Source of the DNA: Misgurnus anguillicaudatus | Taxonomy: Eukaryota > Chordata > Actinopteri > Cypriniformes > Cobitidae | Assembly: GCF_027580225.2 (NCBI RefSeq) | Contig: NC_073361.2 | Location: 19,911,001 to 19,975,000, forward strand | DNA length: 64,000 bases | Reading direction: 5' to 3' | Shown: piece after piece, positions 13,510 to 24,547 of the stretch | Layout of the letters: every line of letters starts with the position of its first letter | How positions within the stretch are numbered: position 1 is the stretch's first letter | Notes under the pieces: generated by a model | The model's database searches: none | The model's input: the letters and a program-made list of their open reading frames with translations, nothing else | Told to the model about the DNA's origin: nothing | Program-made: the position numbers and the translations under genes

Positions 13510-14395
13510 AGCCTGGGTGCCAGCCGATCTTAGCCCCGCCCACAAGAATGTGAAAACGGGAAGATCGGTCTGGCGTTTCTCCGTTGAGGAGCTACTATGC
13601 TTGGACAAATGCTGGTCGAACCAATCAAATTGTGAGGGCGGGCTTTACACGATGATGGACAGATAATCAACAGTAACGTAATGAACCACGTCACCAAAGA
13701 GCGCGTGTGTTGAATGGCTGCTGCTGTAGAGTTCAGATGTGTGGATTCTGACATTGAGTCTGTTCTAAAAGATATCGACAGAGCATTGATTTTAAAAGAG
13801 GAACAGAGAAACGCGAGCAGGGCATTTGTTGATGTTTTTGCCGTCCTTCCTATTCGGCAAAAGTTGGTCGCAACTGAAATGGCTAACGTTATCACGGCGA
13901 TGCAGCTCAGCGTGCACGACGAGATGGATTTAATTAGCGGTCGTTGCCAGCTTCTTTTCAGAAGCCCGGAATCGTGGTTGCTGAATAAGTGAGGGACATG
14001 CTAGGCTCCAATATTTTCAAGCCAACGTAATGGGTATTGTCGTGGATGAAGTTCACCTAACGTACAAATGGTAAGAGATAGTCTTACTCTATGACTTAGT
14101 AAATACTTCATGTTGTGATATAAACGAAATGTTGTAAACATAATAGGTGTTGATGTACATTCGCTAACTCAGTATAATCACAATGTTAGTGTCATTGTTG
14201 CGAAATAACTAGCAGTTCGGTTAGGCTGTAAAAGACGTAACGTACGTCACACACTCCGTTGCTCTGATTGGTCGTAGGTCTATCCAATTGAGTGCAGAGG
14301 CATTTTTCGGTTGAGACACGCCTCATAATTATAGCTCAATGGAGCGGTATCAGACTCAAATTCTGACTAGAATTGAGTATGACAACGTCAGGCTA
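13510..14395 (+). mobile_element. Nested element bearing a helicase-like fragment
   Basis: Inserted in the outer transposon, with ACTAATTAAT on both sides (13500-13509 and 14396-14405). The related copy at 35.5 kb shows the empty site with a single ACTAATTAAT. The ends are short inverted repeats (AGCCTGGGTGCC and, complemented, TAGCCTGACGTT). It contains the helicase-like remnant at 13714. I cannot assign the superfamily; the TAATTA core of the target may be a clue. Confidence 0.75.
13714..14082 (+). pseudogene. RecQ/DEAD-like helicase fragment, truncated and frameshifted
   Basis: ATG 13714 opens 92 codons (MAAAVEFRCVDSDIES, then EEQRNASRAFVDVFAVLP), resembling the N-terminal Q-motif region of superfamily 2 helicases found in fish transposons. 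The Walker A loop (GxGKS) is missing: after FAVLP the sequence jumps. A stop follows at 13990. Just beyond, in another frame, GIVVDEVHLTYKW is a clear motif II (DEVH) ending at a possible splice donor near 14071. It is an internally deleted relic with no ATPase capacity. Confidence 0.6.
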
Positions 14396-14847
14396 ACTAA
14401 TTAATGTCTTTGTGTCAGTTTATTGTTTACAATGGTCCGCAAATGTGCGTTTTATATATGTAACACGTGACCTCCCTACATCACTACGCATTTACGTTAG
14501 GTCGCGCTGGACCGGACCTAGACGAAAAGTTGTGGTTTAAAAGAGCATATTTTTTATTTTTCTTGTCAAAAATGACAATCGTTTCGCTAGATAAGACCCT
14601 TATGCGTCGTTTGGGATCGTTTATAGTCCTTTGAAACTCTGCTGAAAAAAACTGTTATGTGTTGAGTTAAGTGTTAAGTGTTGGTGTCCATTAAAGTCCA
14701 TTAAAATGAGAAAAATCCTGCAATGTTTTCCTCAAAAAACATAATTTCTTCTAGACTGAACAAAGAAAGACATCAACATTTTGGATGACATGGTGGTGAG
14801 TAAATTATCTGGATTTTTCTTTAAAGAAAATGGAATTTTCCTTTAAA

Positions 14848-15564
14848 TTAATTGATAATTGATAAAAGTTCAAAGCAAACTGTGAGGCCAACCAGAATGA
14901 AATGCTGCTGACTCACAATGCAGTTCAGTAGGCTCTTTTAAAAATGTAACAAAGTGGTTTCCACTTTCCCAAATGACTATTTTAACAACCATGCGCATAA
15001 CAAAAGCCTGCTAAGTTGTATCCGTTTATTTACTGTCGTGCGAGTGATAAGAAAGTTCAGCGCTGTTATTTCTGTGATGAATAAACCCCATTGGTCAGCT
15101 CGCAACGATTAGGACAGCCCTTTCCTTTTAACTATGTGACTTATGGGTTGTGACGGTGACTCTTTTGGGAAATGACACAACATCATCTTCACAACAGCCA
15201 GTCATTCTAGGGGCTGCCAAGGAGAGTGGTGCTGCTTAAGTAATGCTAAGACAATCTCGCACCCTGGGCTCCTAATCTACTTTTCAGCATTGTTTTTTTT
15301 CATGGGTGAGGTGCGCCTACCTTCCTGCACACACATACGCACACCATTGGTGCAAACACACACAGTCACACAGACTCCCTCAATTCATTTTCTGCACCAT
15401 GAATTCTTTGCCAATATACACAGCTTTATCTGGAGTGGTCTTCACAGGGTGCAAAAAAGCAGATACACAAAGAGGCACAAGTCAAAGCAAAAGAATAACT
15501 TCCATGTAGCGGAGAGAACGCAGATGCATGCACATATACAAACCTAAAGAACATTTGTGTAAGG
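14848..15564. other. Intergenic, no gene recognised
   Basis: Unique-looking DNA. Two overlapping short frames near 15300 lie in CACA-rich sequence and are not genic. Confidence 0.5.
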
Positions 15565-15731
15565 CAGGGGTGGGCAACATCGGTCCTGGAGTGCCGATGT
15601 CCTGCAGAGTTTAGCTCCAGCTCTAATCAAGCACACTTGAACAAGTAATCACTTAAAACTACAGTTTTATCAGGGTTGGCGCTAAAATCTGCCTGACATC
15701 GGCACTCCAGGACTGACGTTGCCTATCCCTG
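15565..15731. mobile_element. Small hAT-type element, 167 bp
   Basis: Ends CAGGGGTGGGCAA and TTGCCTATCCCTG. Perfect 8-bp target duplication GTGTAAGG (15557-15564 and 15732-15739). Internally palindromic (TCGGTCCTGGAGTGCCGATG against its complement). Confidence 0.85.
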
Positions 15732-15739
15732 GTGTAAGG

Positions 15740-16329
15740 GATCATATAAAGGACCCAGCCAGGGATAGAGCAGAGACTGCAAGTAATAGCATAAATTTAC
15801 CCGATAGACCCGATATAGTCCGGCTATAAGTAACACACTTTTAGCCAAAATAAACTTGAATTTGGGTGCATATCATTTTTGCCAAAATAACTTCCTAGAT
15901 GTATAATATTCCATCATAAGCAAAGTCGATAGTGATTACAAGGTGTTTGGTTTAATTTATTTTATTTTATATCATTTATTTTTAGGCTATGGTTAGATGT
16001 CTATTAAATTTTCACTGACCGCCCAAATATCTCCTTGTTTTAGCCTAGATATCTGGGCTGTGTTTGGAAAGCTATTAAATGTCTTTTAAATGCAAAACTC
16101 CTGGTTTGTGCAAAATCAGTTTTGATGCTCTGTTGTAAATATTTAAAAATATGATTTAATATTTTCTTTAATATTATAGTACCATATTCATAAATTACAT
16201 TTCAAAAATGTATTTTAGAAGATTATTTATGCAGTTGTAATTGTTGCATGCGCATGCTTTTATACTATCTTACTACCACTTTAGATTCAGCTTCTGTGCC
16301 ACCTTTGCATTGTAAAGACAAAGCAAGCT
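15740..16329. other. Intergenic, no gene recognised
   Basis: AT-rich, nothing identified. Confidence 0.5.
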
Positions 16330-16337
16330 CAGCTCAC

Positions 16338-17852
16338 TAGGGCTGTACAATTAATTGTTTGATTTTTAATTTCAATTTTTGATTCAAACATGATAATCAA
16401 GGTAAAACAATTATTGTGCACCAGGTATGCAGGGTTTCCCGCAGCATATTTCAGTTAAGGCGGCCCGTCTAAGCTTGGAAACCCTACCGCCTTAACGCCT
16501 TAAGGTCGTCCAAAACCCCCCAAAAAAATAAATAAAAAAAATCGCTGCACAAAAGGCCGTCAAGTGCATCTCAGAGAATAGCGTGTACGCGCATCACACC
16601 GCGAGCGGGGATGCGCGCCACACGGCCGAAATGAGAAAGACATGATCCGGACCGTCACTGTGCTTGTAGCAGCTAGGAGGCTGCTCAGGTTGCAGCAACA
16701 GTACAATTTGTCCAGTTAAAAGTTGTTCTATAACTGAAATAATTTTAGAGAAATTTTTTAAAGGTTAAAAAAACTACATAGTGTTGCTTTAAGCCTGTTA
16801 TTGTATTAGTTCTTGCAATTTTAAAGCAAGTTAGCTGGTGATTTTGTTGTTTGAGCAACCTGCTAGCTAGGTTTCACGTGCCTGTTGATTAGATATAATT
16901 GTTGAGCGCTCTTGTTCACTTTATTTATGTGCATTATTTACATGCTACAGTAGTTACACTCCTTTAGATAATGTAATTAATAGTGGGAAATAATCAGATT
17001 TTAACATTTTTGCGCTATCTATCATCGTTCACCAGACGTTCTACAACATCTGCTTTTAGTTTCACTTCACCACGCAGCTATTCCCGTTAAAGGTAAAAAC
17101 ATTTAATTCATTAATAATCTAGTATGTGTTCATTTTTGTCATAGTTTCTTCAAAATTAAGTTTTATTTGAGTGTTTTAAATAAAAACTATTTTAATTTTC
17201 ATCATGAATTGATGAAATTTTAGTTGCCACACCCTCGGCCCCGCCCTATTAAATGTGTGCTCGAGAGAGCATGCACAAGTTCTTCTCGTGCACGCTCTGT
17301 TTACAAGGTGCTGTCGGCATGGCTCATACATTGAGATGTTTACGTGTCTCCGCGGTTCGTGACTTGTGCCAGGGCTAGCATTGCTAATCATAGCTTACAT
17401 CAACTTTTACTAGCACTGATTTGAAATGGATTTCTCCAAATAGCATGGCAAAGTTTACCTGTCGAGTAGAAACTTTGCAACTATCATACAATTCGTAGAC
17501 ACTTTTTCTCTTGCGACCCTCAGACATTTTGAAAAACACGCTGAGAACGCTAGCTTCAATGAATGGCTGAAAACGTAGCTCACCACACATTTACACCTGA
17601 AAGTGCGCATGGCAGAAAGCGAACATAGGGAGGAGCACGTACGGCGGCCTTACTTAAACATATCACCAGAATGATTGACAACTAGGATGACCAATAGTCT
17701 TGATGATCCACCCAGAAAAAGAAAATCTTTTGCTATACCTTTAATAAAAAGGTTAAATTAATGCATGTTTTCAAAGTCACCGTGTAATCATGTTAAATAT
17801 TCATGATTTTTAATAAAATAACCGTGATTTTGCCTATAATTAAGCAGCTCTA
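16338..17852. mobile_element. hAT-type element, 1.5 kb, with internal foreign DNA
   Basis: Ends TAGGGCTGTAC and, complemented, TAGAGCTGCTTA. The 8-bp target duplication CAGCTCAC is perfect (16330-16337 and 17853-17860). From about 16426 the interior changes to another repeat (CAGGGTTTCCCGCAGC), probably a second, truncated element. No transposase frame remains. Confidence 0.75.
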
Positions 17853-17860
17853 CAGCTCAC

Positions 17861-18519
17861 AGCAAACATCTTGATAAAAAAAAAAATCTATGGCTTTCAT
17901 TGATTCTTCTCCCAGAACGTGTTTATTTTTGAGACAGAAAACAAGCACCATCTGCACAATAATATGCTGTTTTCATTGTAGGGCGTAATTCTCTCATGAA
18001 CCCACATGCATTACATAATTTCTTTGTTGTTCTGCACATTCGTCTTAATATATAGAATAGCAGATGTCTCCAGATCAGACATCTGAAATTTGTGTTGAAT
18101 GTCAGTGGAATTTCAATTATTACTCCTGACCCTGCCTGCAGTTAAACCACTTCTTAAAAGTTTCACCGGTCATGACAGGTTAAAAGAGGATTTCACACAT
18201 CCGTCACTCTTGAATGACACTTCTTTTGCAAGCAGTTTCTCCCTTCACATCAGTAACACTTCAACATGCCACAGGGACCATCCCGGTCGCATGTGAGAAA
18301 CAATAACTGCTGTTAGATTAAATTGCTCTTAACATCTGACACGCTGGTGAACAAAAACCTTAAACAACCCCGCACAAGCAGCAGCAGTCAGGCCAATTAC
18401 AGAGATCTCTTGCAAGCAATTCAACTTCTTTAAAAAAAAATATACACTTAAATTGAGCAACAGAATCAGCATAGACTTTGGGTTAGTATAGTTTGATCTT
18501 AGCCAGTATACTTTCAGAA
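17861..18519. other. Intergenic, no gene recognised
   Basis: Nothing identified between the hAT element and the small MITE. Confidence 0.5.
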
Positions 18520-18655
18520 CAAAGGTTGACGTTTGTACCTAAAGGTGCATATAGGTACCTCAAAAGGTGCATATCTACACCAAAATAGTACATATAAGGA
18601 CCTTTTTTAAAGGTAACGTTCCAGTGACAACTTTTGTACCTTTTTTCTGAGAGTG
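18520..18655. mobile_element. Small MITE with GTACCTTT ends
   Basis: Contains GTGACAACTTTTGTACCTTT. Related in sequence to 56322-56522, which shows the complementary ACAAAAGTTGTCACTGGGAC. Non-coding; boundaries approximate. Confidence 0.5.
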
Positions 18656-21600
18656 GTTTGTATGGTCAGCTGGAAACTACACAACTCATTTCATGGTGCT
18701 TTTTCACATTTATAATAAACTACAGTAAGAAACGAGGATTCATAAATTATAAATAAAATATGTTTCATTGACATACGTTGTAATACGTTTCTAATATAGA
18801 CTTAAATAGACATGCACACCAGCATATCACACAAGAACGAATTATAGGGGTTTCCTTTGACTCATTAAGAAGTTCCAAAGTGCTGAATAACAAATGACTG
18901 CATTGAGACACTTAACAGATAACAGGCCAGTTCTTCAATTTTGAACTAAAAACCGTGACCCAAATTTAGACACTTTGATGTATTGCACTAAAAAAAGATT
19001 TTCCCTTTATCAAAACTGAACTTGAAGTAAAAGCACCACCCCTGTTGTTTTCACACACTAAGAGCCTGCAGGAGCTGCTCAAATAACAATGACCCCTGGC
19101 CCTTGACTCTTTGGTGGGTGCGTGTCCAATCATTCAAGAAAGTGATAAGACCACTGTGATTTCCTCTGTGTCCGAGACAGCAAGCCCTGAGATTAGGCCT
19201 AAAATTAATGACCCTTCATGAAGATCTGCAGCAGACCAGACAACACTTTGACTTAAAGCCACGAAACCGGCGTTCCCTAAAGGAAACGGGATAAAATACC
19301 ACACTTCCCCCGACATCCTAATCTGAGATGGTTATTCATCATCGACATTCAATCCTCTCCCAAAATATTCCTTTAGGGATTTCTGAAAATGTGTAAATTC
19401 AAGTACCTAAACAGATCTTTCATTTGACACAAAAACTTTATGGATTTAATGAAACTGACAGACTAATAATTTCCCATGTACATTTCCTTTAATTGCTATA
19501 AGGCGATCCAAAAATGTTTGTATCCTGTCAGATGCTCCCTAACACAACATATATAAATAACATACATAACACTGAACTGGTCATATACAGCCGGTCTGTC
19601 TGAAAATGATAAACCTTAAAGTCAGATAACTATACATACAAAATCCACAATAGTCACTGAAATTACAATTTTTTTTTCAAAAAGTCAGATGGTCCAGGGT
19701 TAGCGTAAGAAATAGTGGTTTGACGGATCGCGGTTAGACCCTCCCAGCTTAATACGCAAATTTAAATAGGGAAAGTTTATCATTCGCACGTGTTTTAGAG
19801 GCTTGCAAATGTTAACATTCAAGTGATTTTAAACAATTTAACCGCAAAAAGGAGCTAAAATGCAATGAAAAACAACATAACGTTTTATGTGGGTCGACTG
19901 TTTATGCTGCACTGCTTGGAATTCGCCGTCCGTCTGTGTGTGAGCGTGTGTAAGTGCACTCAAAAGTGCATACACTAGGGGTGACTGGTGTGGAGAGTGA
20001 GTGCTGCAGGTCATGTTACGTGTAGAAATGGCAAGTGGGAAGGAAGTCTGCCCGGAGTTGGAGGTGTGTGGAAATTTTTTTAATTTCATGTTACCTATGA
20101 TGACAGCGGAAATAAAACAATAGATAGAACTGCAGTCTATAGGTTGAATGTGTTCGAACAGCCACAGGAGACAGCCTTCTCTCCGCCCATTTATCTAAAC
20201 CACCTACTTCCATACTATATAGGAGGCAAAGAGTACGAGAAGTAGTGCTTTTCGCCTACTATATAGTATAGAAGTATGCGGTTTGGGATGTAGCGACAGT
20301 TTTACGTCTTTTCTGACTTCTGCCGGGAACATACGGTGAACAGGGCTATTTTTAGCCTTTCATTGATAAAACAAAAGCGTCTGATTTCCGCATTGTTTCA
20401 TTTTGCTAGCGTGTGAAATTTGCGCGATCTTATTTCATAAATCCGGTATCACCGGGTGGGAGGGGCTTATAAATGCCCATGCAGACGTGCACATTTTACT
20501 TTCACTTTTGAATTACGCAACTGTTTAAATGCAGCGCTTGCGTAAGCTGCGTTAAATCGCGTATAGATTTGCGTGCAATGCGAGTGCAACAGCTGGTTTA
20601 ATTAAGTGCTTGAGTCAAAGTGCGCATGTAACTTTTGTAACAAGGTTTATTATTTTTCTTGATGAAAAACACAACAACAAAATGATCTCGCTTATATTAA
20701 ACATCATATATGTATATTATAACAAAAACGAGTAAGCACGCCGCTTCTGACATCATCTGGTCAGTCAGCTCTCCTTGCAAACTCTGACAGGAATAAAATT
20801 TGACACCTGCTGCTCTGTGATGTGACGCGCGTTCAGTTCCGCTGAATTCAGGCAGCAGACACACATTCAGTGTGTTCGCTCTCTTTAACGAAACTAAATG
20901 ATTTAATTACACGAAAATATCAAAACGACGGTGAAAGACGGTGTCGCGGTGGGCAAGTGATCTAACCGGTGAGAGGCTGAAGCAGCGGTTATCACCGTTT
21001 CACCGACTATCGCGGCAAGCCTTGCCACCATAACCAATTTTTACTATTACGCCCTAGCTAGCATTCACCTCCAGCATTGTAATCAGCCTGCTGGTAGGTA
21101 TCACAACGGGTGTGTTCAGTATGATGCTTTGGCGTTCCTCTTGCATTGGTAGTGGACTTCCAGCACACTTTAGCCCAAATCATAACATCAATAGCCTTGA
21201 AAGACCCATAATCGATACCCTTATACTGCATGTGGATCTAACTGCACTTGACTCTAACGATTTATTAGGCTTTTGGTTTAATGGCAACCTTGAATTTATT
21301 GCAACGGAGGTACAAAGTTCAATTAGATTCCTTTCTCTGACCCTGCCGAGACATATTTATGATAATAGGCTTGGCTGAAAACAGACATGTTCACACTGCA
21401 GCCAGACATTGAACAAGACTTGCCTTGCCTACGTGTAACAACATGACAATGGCACAGGAAAACATAAACTTGTACAGTCAAGGACAGCATTTCTAAAAGA
21501 GCTATCCAAGAACTTAGAAACATTATGGGGAGTACTGATTAGTGATCAATCAATATATTGCAGAGGCCGATATATCGGCAGATATTTTGATTATTTAAAA

Positions 21601-21769
21601 AAAATTATTGGCATAGGATGATAAATCTTTTTAATCAGCCAGTCAATTTCTCTATTGCTTAATTTTTTTTGTTTGTAACAAAAATACACTCCAAAGTCAG
21701 ACCGAAAGTAAAACGACATTTTTCACATTTTAACATGACATTATGTTGTGTCACACAACAAACACATAT
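18656..21769. other. Intergenic, no gene recognised
   Basis: Mostly unique-looking. Around 20195-20290 a segment with TACTATATAGTA inverted motifs (TTCCATACTATATAGGAGGC, CTACTATATAGTATAGAAGT) looks like a transposon end. No supported exon. Confidence 0.45.
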
Positions 21770-22450
21770 TTAAAGGACAAGTTCGGTATTTTACACTTTA
21801 AGCCCTGTTTTCAGATTGTTTATGATGAAAAAGAACGGTTTTGACTGAAATTTGGAGAATTTTTGGTTTCTGTTGTATCAGCCCCCACCCCCACAATGCC
21901 TGCATAGGTGCACTGGAACAATCCCTCCCAAAATGCACCAAACTTTTGGTTTACAAAGACGTGAAACTCACCGAGTGGTCAGGGGTGTTCACTGATATGC
22001 TCATACAAAAATCGCTGCAAAAGATGCTTTCCAACCGGTGTTTTACCATTCGTTGTAAACTTGTGGACCTATTTTTCCAAACGCCTCACACCTGTACATT
22101 CTTCCGCTGAGAGCTTAAATAATAAACACTCCAGCCCAGTTGGTGGCGATAATCCACCTTTGCCAATTGCAAGAATACAAACAACGTTCCCGGCGCGAAG
22201 TAATACCGTACCTCACAGCACATCTAATACAAGTCAATGGAGTAACTACGATAAAGCCTGTTGGAATGCATCTTTTGCAGCGATTTTTGTGTGAGCATAT
22301 CAGTGAACACCCCTGACCACTCGGTGAGTTTCACGTCTTTGAAAAAACGAAAGTTTAATGCATTTTAGGAAGGATTGTTCCTGTGCACCTATACAGCCAT
22401 TGTAGAGGTGGGAGGTGATTTGGCTTGCATTTTAGATTTCTTTCAGCTAT
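21770..22450. mobile_element. Fold-back element, right end missing
   Basis: Starts TTAAAGGACAAGTTCGGTAT. Internal arms pair: GAAACTCACCGAGTGGTCAG near 21962 and its complement near 22315. The matching right terminus is not found. Confidence 0.65.
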
Positions 22451-23469
22451 TTTGGGTTCGGAAGAACCAATAAATGTAATAACCAAATAATTTGTTTGAA
22501 CATGAAGTAGTGTATTTGTCCACGTTTGTGTATAACAGGTTCCAGTCACACAGAATTAAGTATTATGGTGCAAACAACAAAAAATGTCACACCAGGCCTT
22601 AGGAGGTTAAACAAAGTGTGACAATCTTACACTAAACGTGTCAAAAGTGAAAATTGGGCTGAAAAAACTTTTCTATTTTACATGAATCACAGAATGTCGA
22701 TGCTTTTTCTTTTTCCAAATACAATCAAAGTGAACAGACAATGAATCTGTCCAATTATGCACAACATCTCCATTGTGCAAGCATGTCAAACAGGTCTGAA
22801 GCAACATAAGTGGAATGTAAATGATAACATTTACAATTCCTTTAAAATAAACTTTTCTTGTTAATCTATGAGTTTTAGAATTTGTGGCAATTATTGATAC
22901 TATAGTCACATAGGCTCTGCCAGCATACATTGTATACACACAGGTATTTTAAACTTCAGAAGTAATATATTTTTTTGATATAGATAATGAAATAAAGACA
23001 TCCACGTATATATCTTGGCAGTGTAGGCACATAAATATCACATATAATGTCATTATCCACATAGCTCTGCACCAGCATAATAGTAACGTTAGGTGTCATT
23101 TCAGTGTCAAGTTTAGCTTCAACAAAAAGCAAAGACTTTCGCTTTTAACTCATTCTAAGTATGTGTTTGGTTTTAAAAGCTGTGAACTGTGACTCGTTGA
23201 ATTGTACTAGAGAGTCTTTATAACAGAGTGGACATCTGTATTTTACCTTTTATGGTAAATATTTGCATATTACAGTTAATTTATAAGTACAGTCGTTATT
23301 ATTCCATAACTCACCTTACGTGCGTATATTCATACTGGATCTTGCACTTTAGAAACCAGAAATGTTTGATTCAAATCAGTCGATTCACGGGGTTAAAATG
23401 CAGCCAAGAGGAAAAATCCCCAAAAGACAGTATAGTTATAAGATAATAATAACAGTATATCCGGAAGCA
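22451..23469. other. Intergenic, no gene recognised
   Basis: AT-rich, no domain or exon signal identified. Confidence 0.5.
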
Positions 23470-23765
23470 GCGAGGACTTGGATACAGTTGTCACGCGAAA
23501 ATTGGAGAAACAGCACAAATCCAACCTTTCGAGAAGACTTGCAGAGTATGTTTGCTGGAGTCGCAGACGATAATAATCCAGGCTGTGTGTGCTTGTAAAA
23601 ACTGCTGATCTCGTCGACTGCGCGCCGTCAAAAGCAGAAAGTTTCCCCTCCGCAAACACTGACGGTCGGCGAGTTTTTCCACAGAGAAGCGAGCGCTCTG
23701 AGGTCACAAATAGCGCGAGCCTCAGGAAGCGATGACGCGGGTGCTGCACAGACCGTTGGTGACAT
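23470..23765. promoter_or_regulatory. CpG-richer segment, possible promoter or non-coding first exon
   Basis: Richer in GC and CpG than its AT-rich surroundings (GCGCGCCGTC, GACGCGGGTG, GCGAGCGCTC). It lies about 0.8 kb upstream of acaa1. A minus-strand open frame of 140 codons crosses it but shows no family I know. It could be a distal acaa1 promoter or the start of a leftward gene, where human has MYD88. Function is inferred from base composition only. Confidence 0.3.
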
Positions 23766-24397
23766 TTTAGCGCCATCGGCTGACTGTGGTGCACATTACA
23801 GTATATCCTTTGCAAAAAAAGTTTGCCTTGCTATTAACTGGTTTAGTAAAATAATAGAGGCTTCCCTTTCATTTACTGTCCTAATGTTTGATATAGTTTA
23901 AGTTTAATTTAGAAAATTCAAATGAGATGCTGCATAATAAACTATTTTTATTAATTTACACTGTACAGTATGTAGTTGTGGGATTAGCACGTGTAATTTT
24001 AACTCAGTCTTACTTTATTTACAATCTACAGCTAACATTAATGTTTGATCTCTCTGTGTACATACATAGCATTTTGTCGCATAAAAGCAAGTGTACTTTT
24101 TAATGCAGAAAAAGTATAAACAAGAACAATAAAAACCATCTCAAATATAGAATAGAATAGAATCGCTTTTTGACAGATTTTCTGTCATAATATGCAACAT
24201 TATGCAAAATAAATAACAATAAATGAAAGTTAAATAAACACAGAATTACATTAAGAAAAAAAAAAATAGATTCAGTATTACATTAAATGAAAATTAAAAA
24301 ATAAACGTATATAAATAACAAGATTCTGGTATTGATTGTTTTAATCATGCGCACTTCGTTTCCCACAAATCCACACCATAGCGTCAGAACCTCCTAT

Positions 24398-24402
24398 CCA
24401 AT
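24398..24402 (+). promoter_or_regulatory. CCAAT box upstream of acaa1
   Basis: A CCAAT pentamer within CTATCCAATGAG lies about 145 bp upstream of the acaa1 start codon, a usual NF-Y position for a TATA-less housekeeping promoter. I saw no convincing TATA box or two-half-site PPAR element nearby. Its role is inferred from position only. Confidence 0.35.
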
Positions 24403-24547
24403 GAGATCACAGAAGCAAGGTCCACCAGGAAGTACAATCAGTAATGTAGAGCATAGTTCAAGTTTCTGCTTCATTTATCAGTTTATGTTCATATTCATCA
24501 ACACTTTAGACTTTTATTAATTCGGCTTCAGCTTTTCAACTGTAAAA

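Larger units (their letters stand above)
13058..14847. mobile_element. Long-inverted-repeat transposon carrying a nested insertion
   Basis: The outer arms (about 13058-13500 and 14406-14847) are inverted copies containing ATGTCATCCAAAATGTTGAT and its complement. The same family occurs at 35107-35866 and 53408-54315, both without the inner part. TTTAA lies at the ends. The arms are non-coding. The centre (13510-14395) is a later insertion. Confidence 0.85.

Noticed and set aside
23393..23815. 140-codon minus-strand frame in the CpG-richer block
   Set aside because: Composition explains its length; no family recognised and no consistent splice signals.
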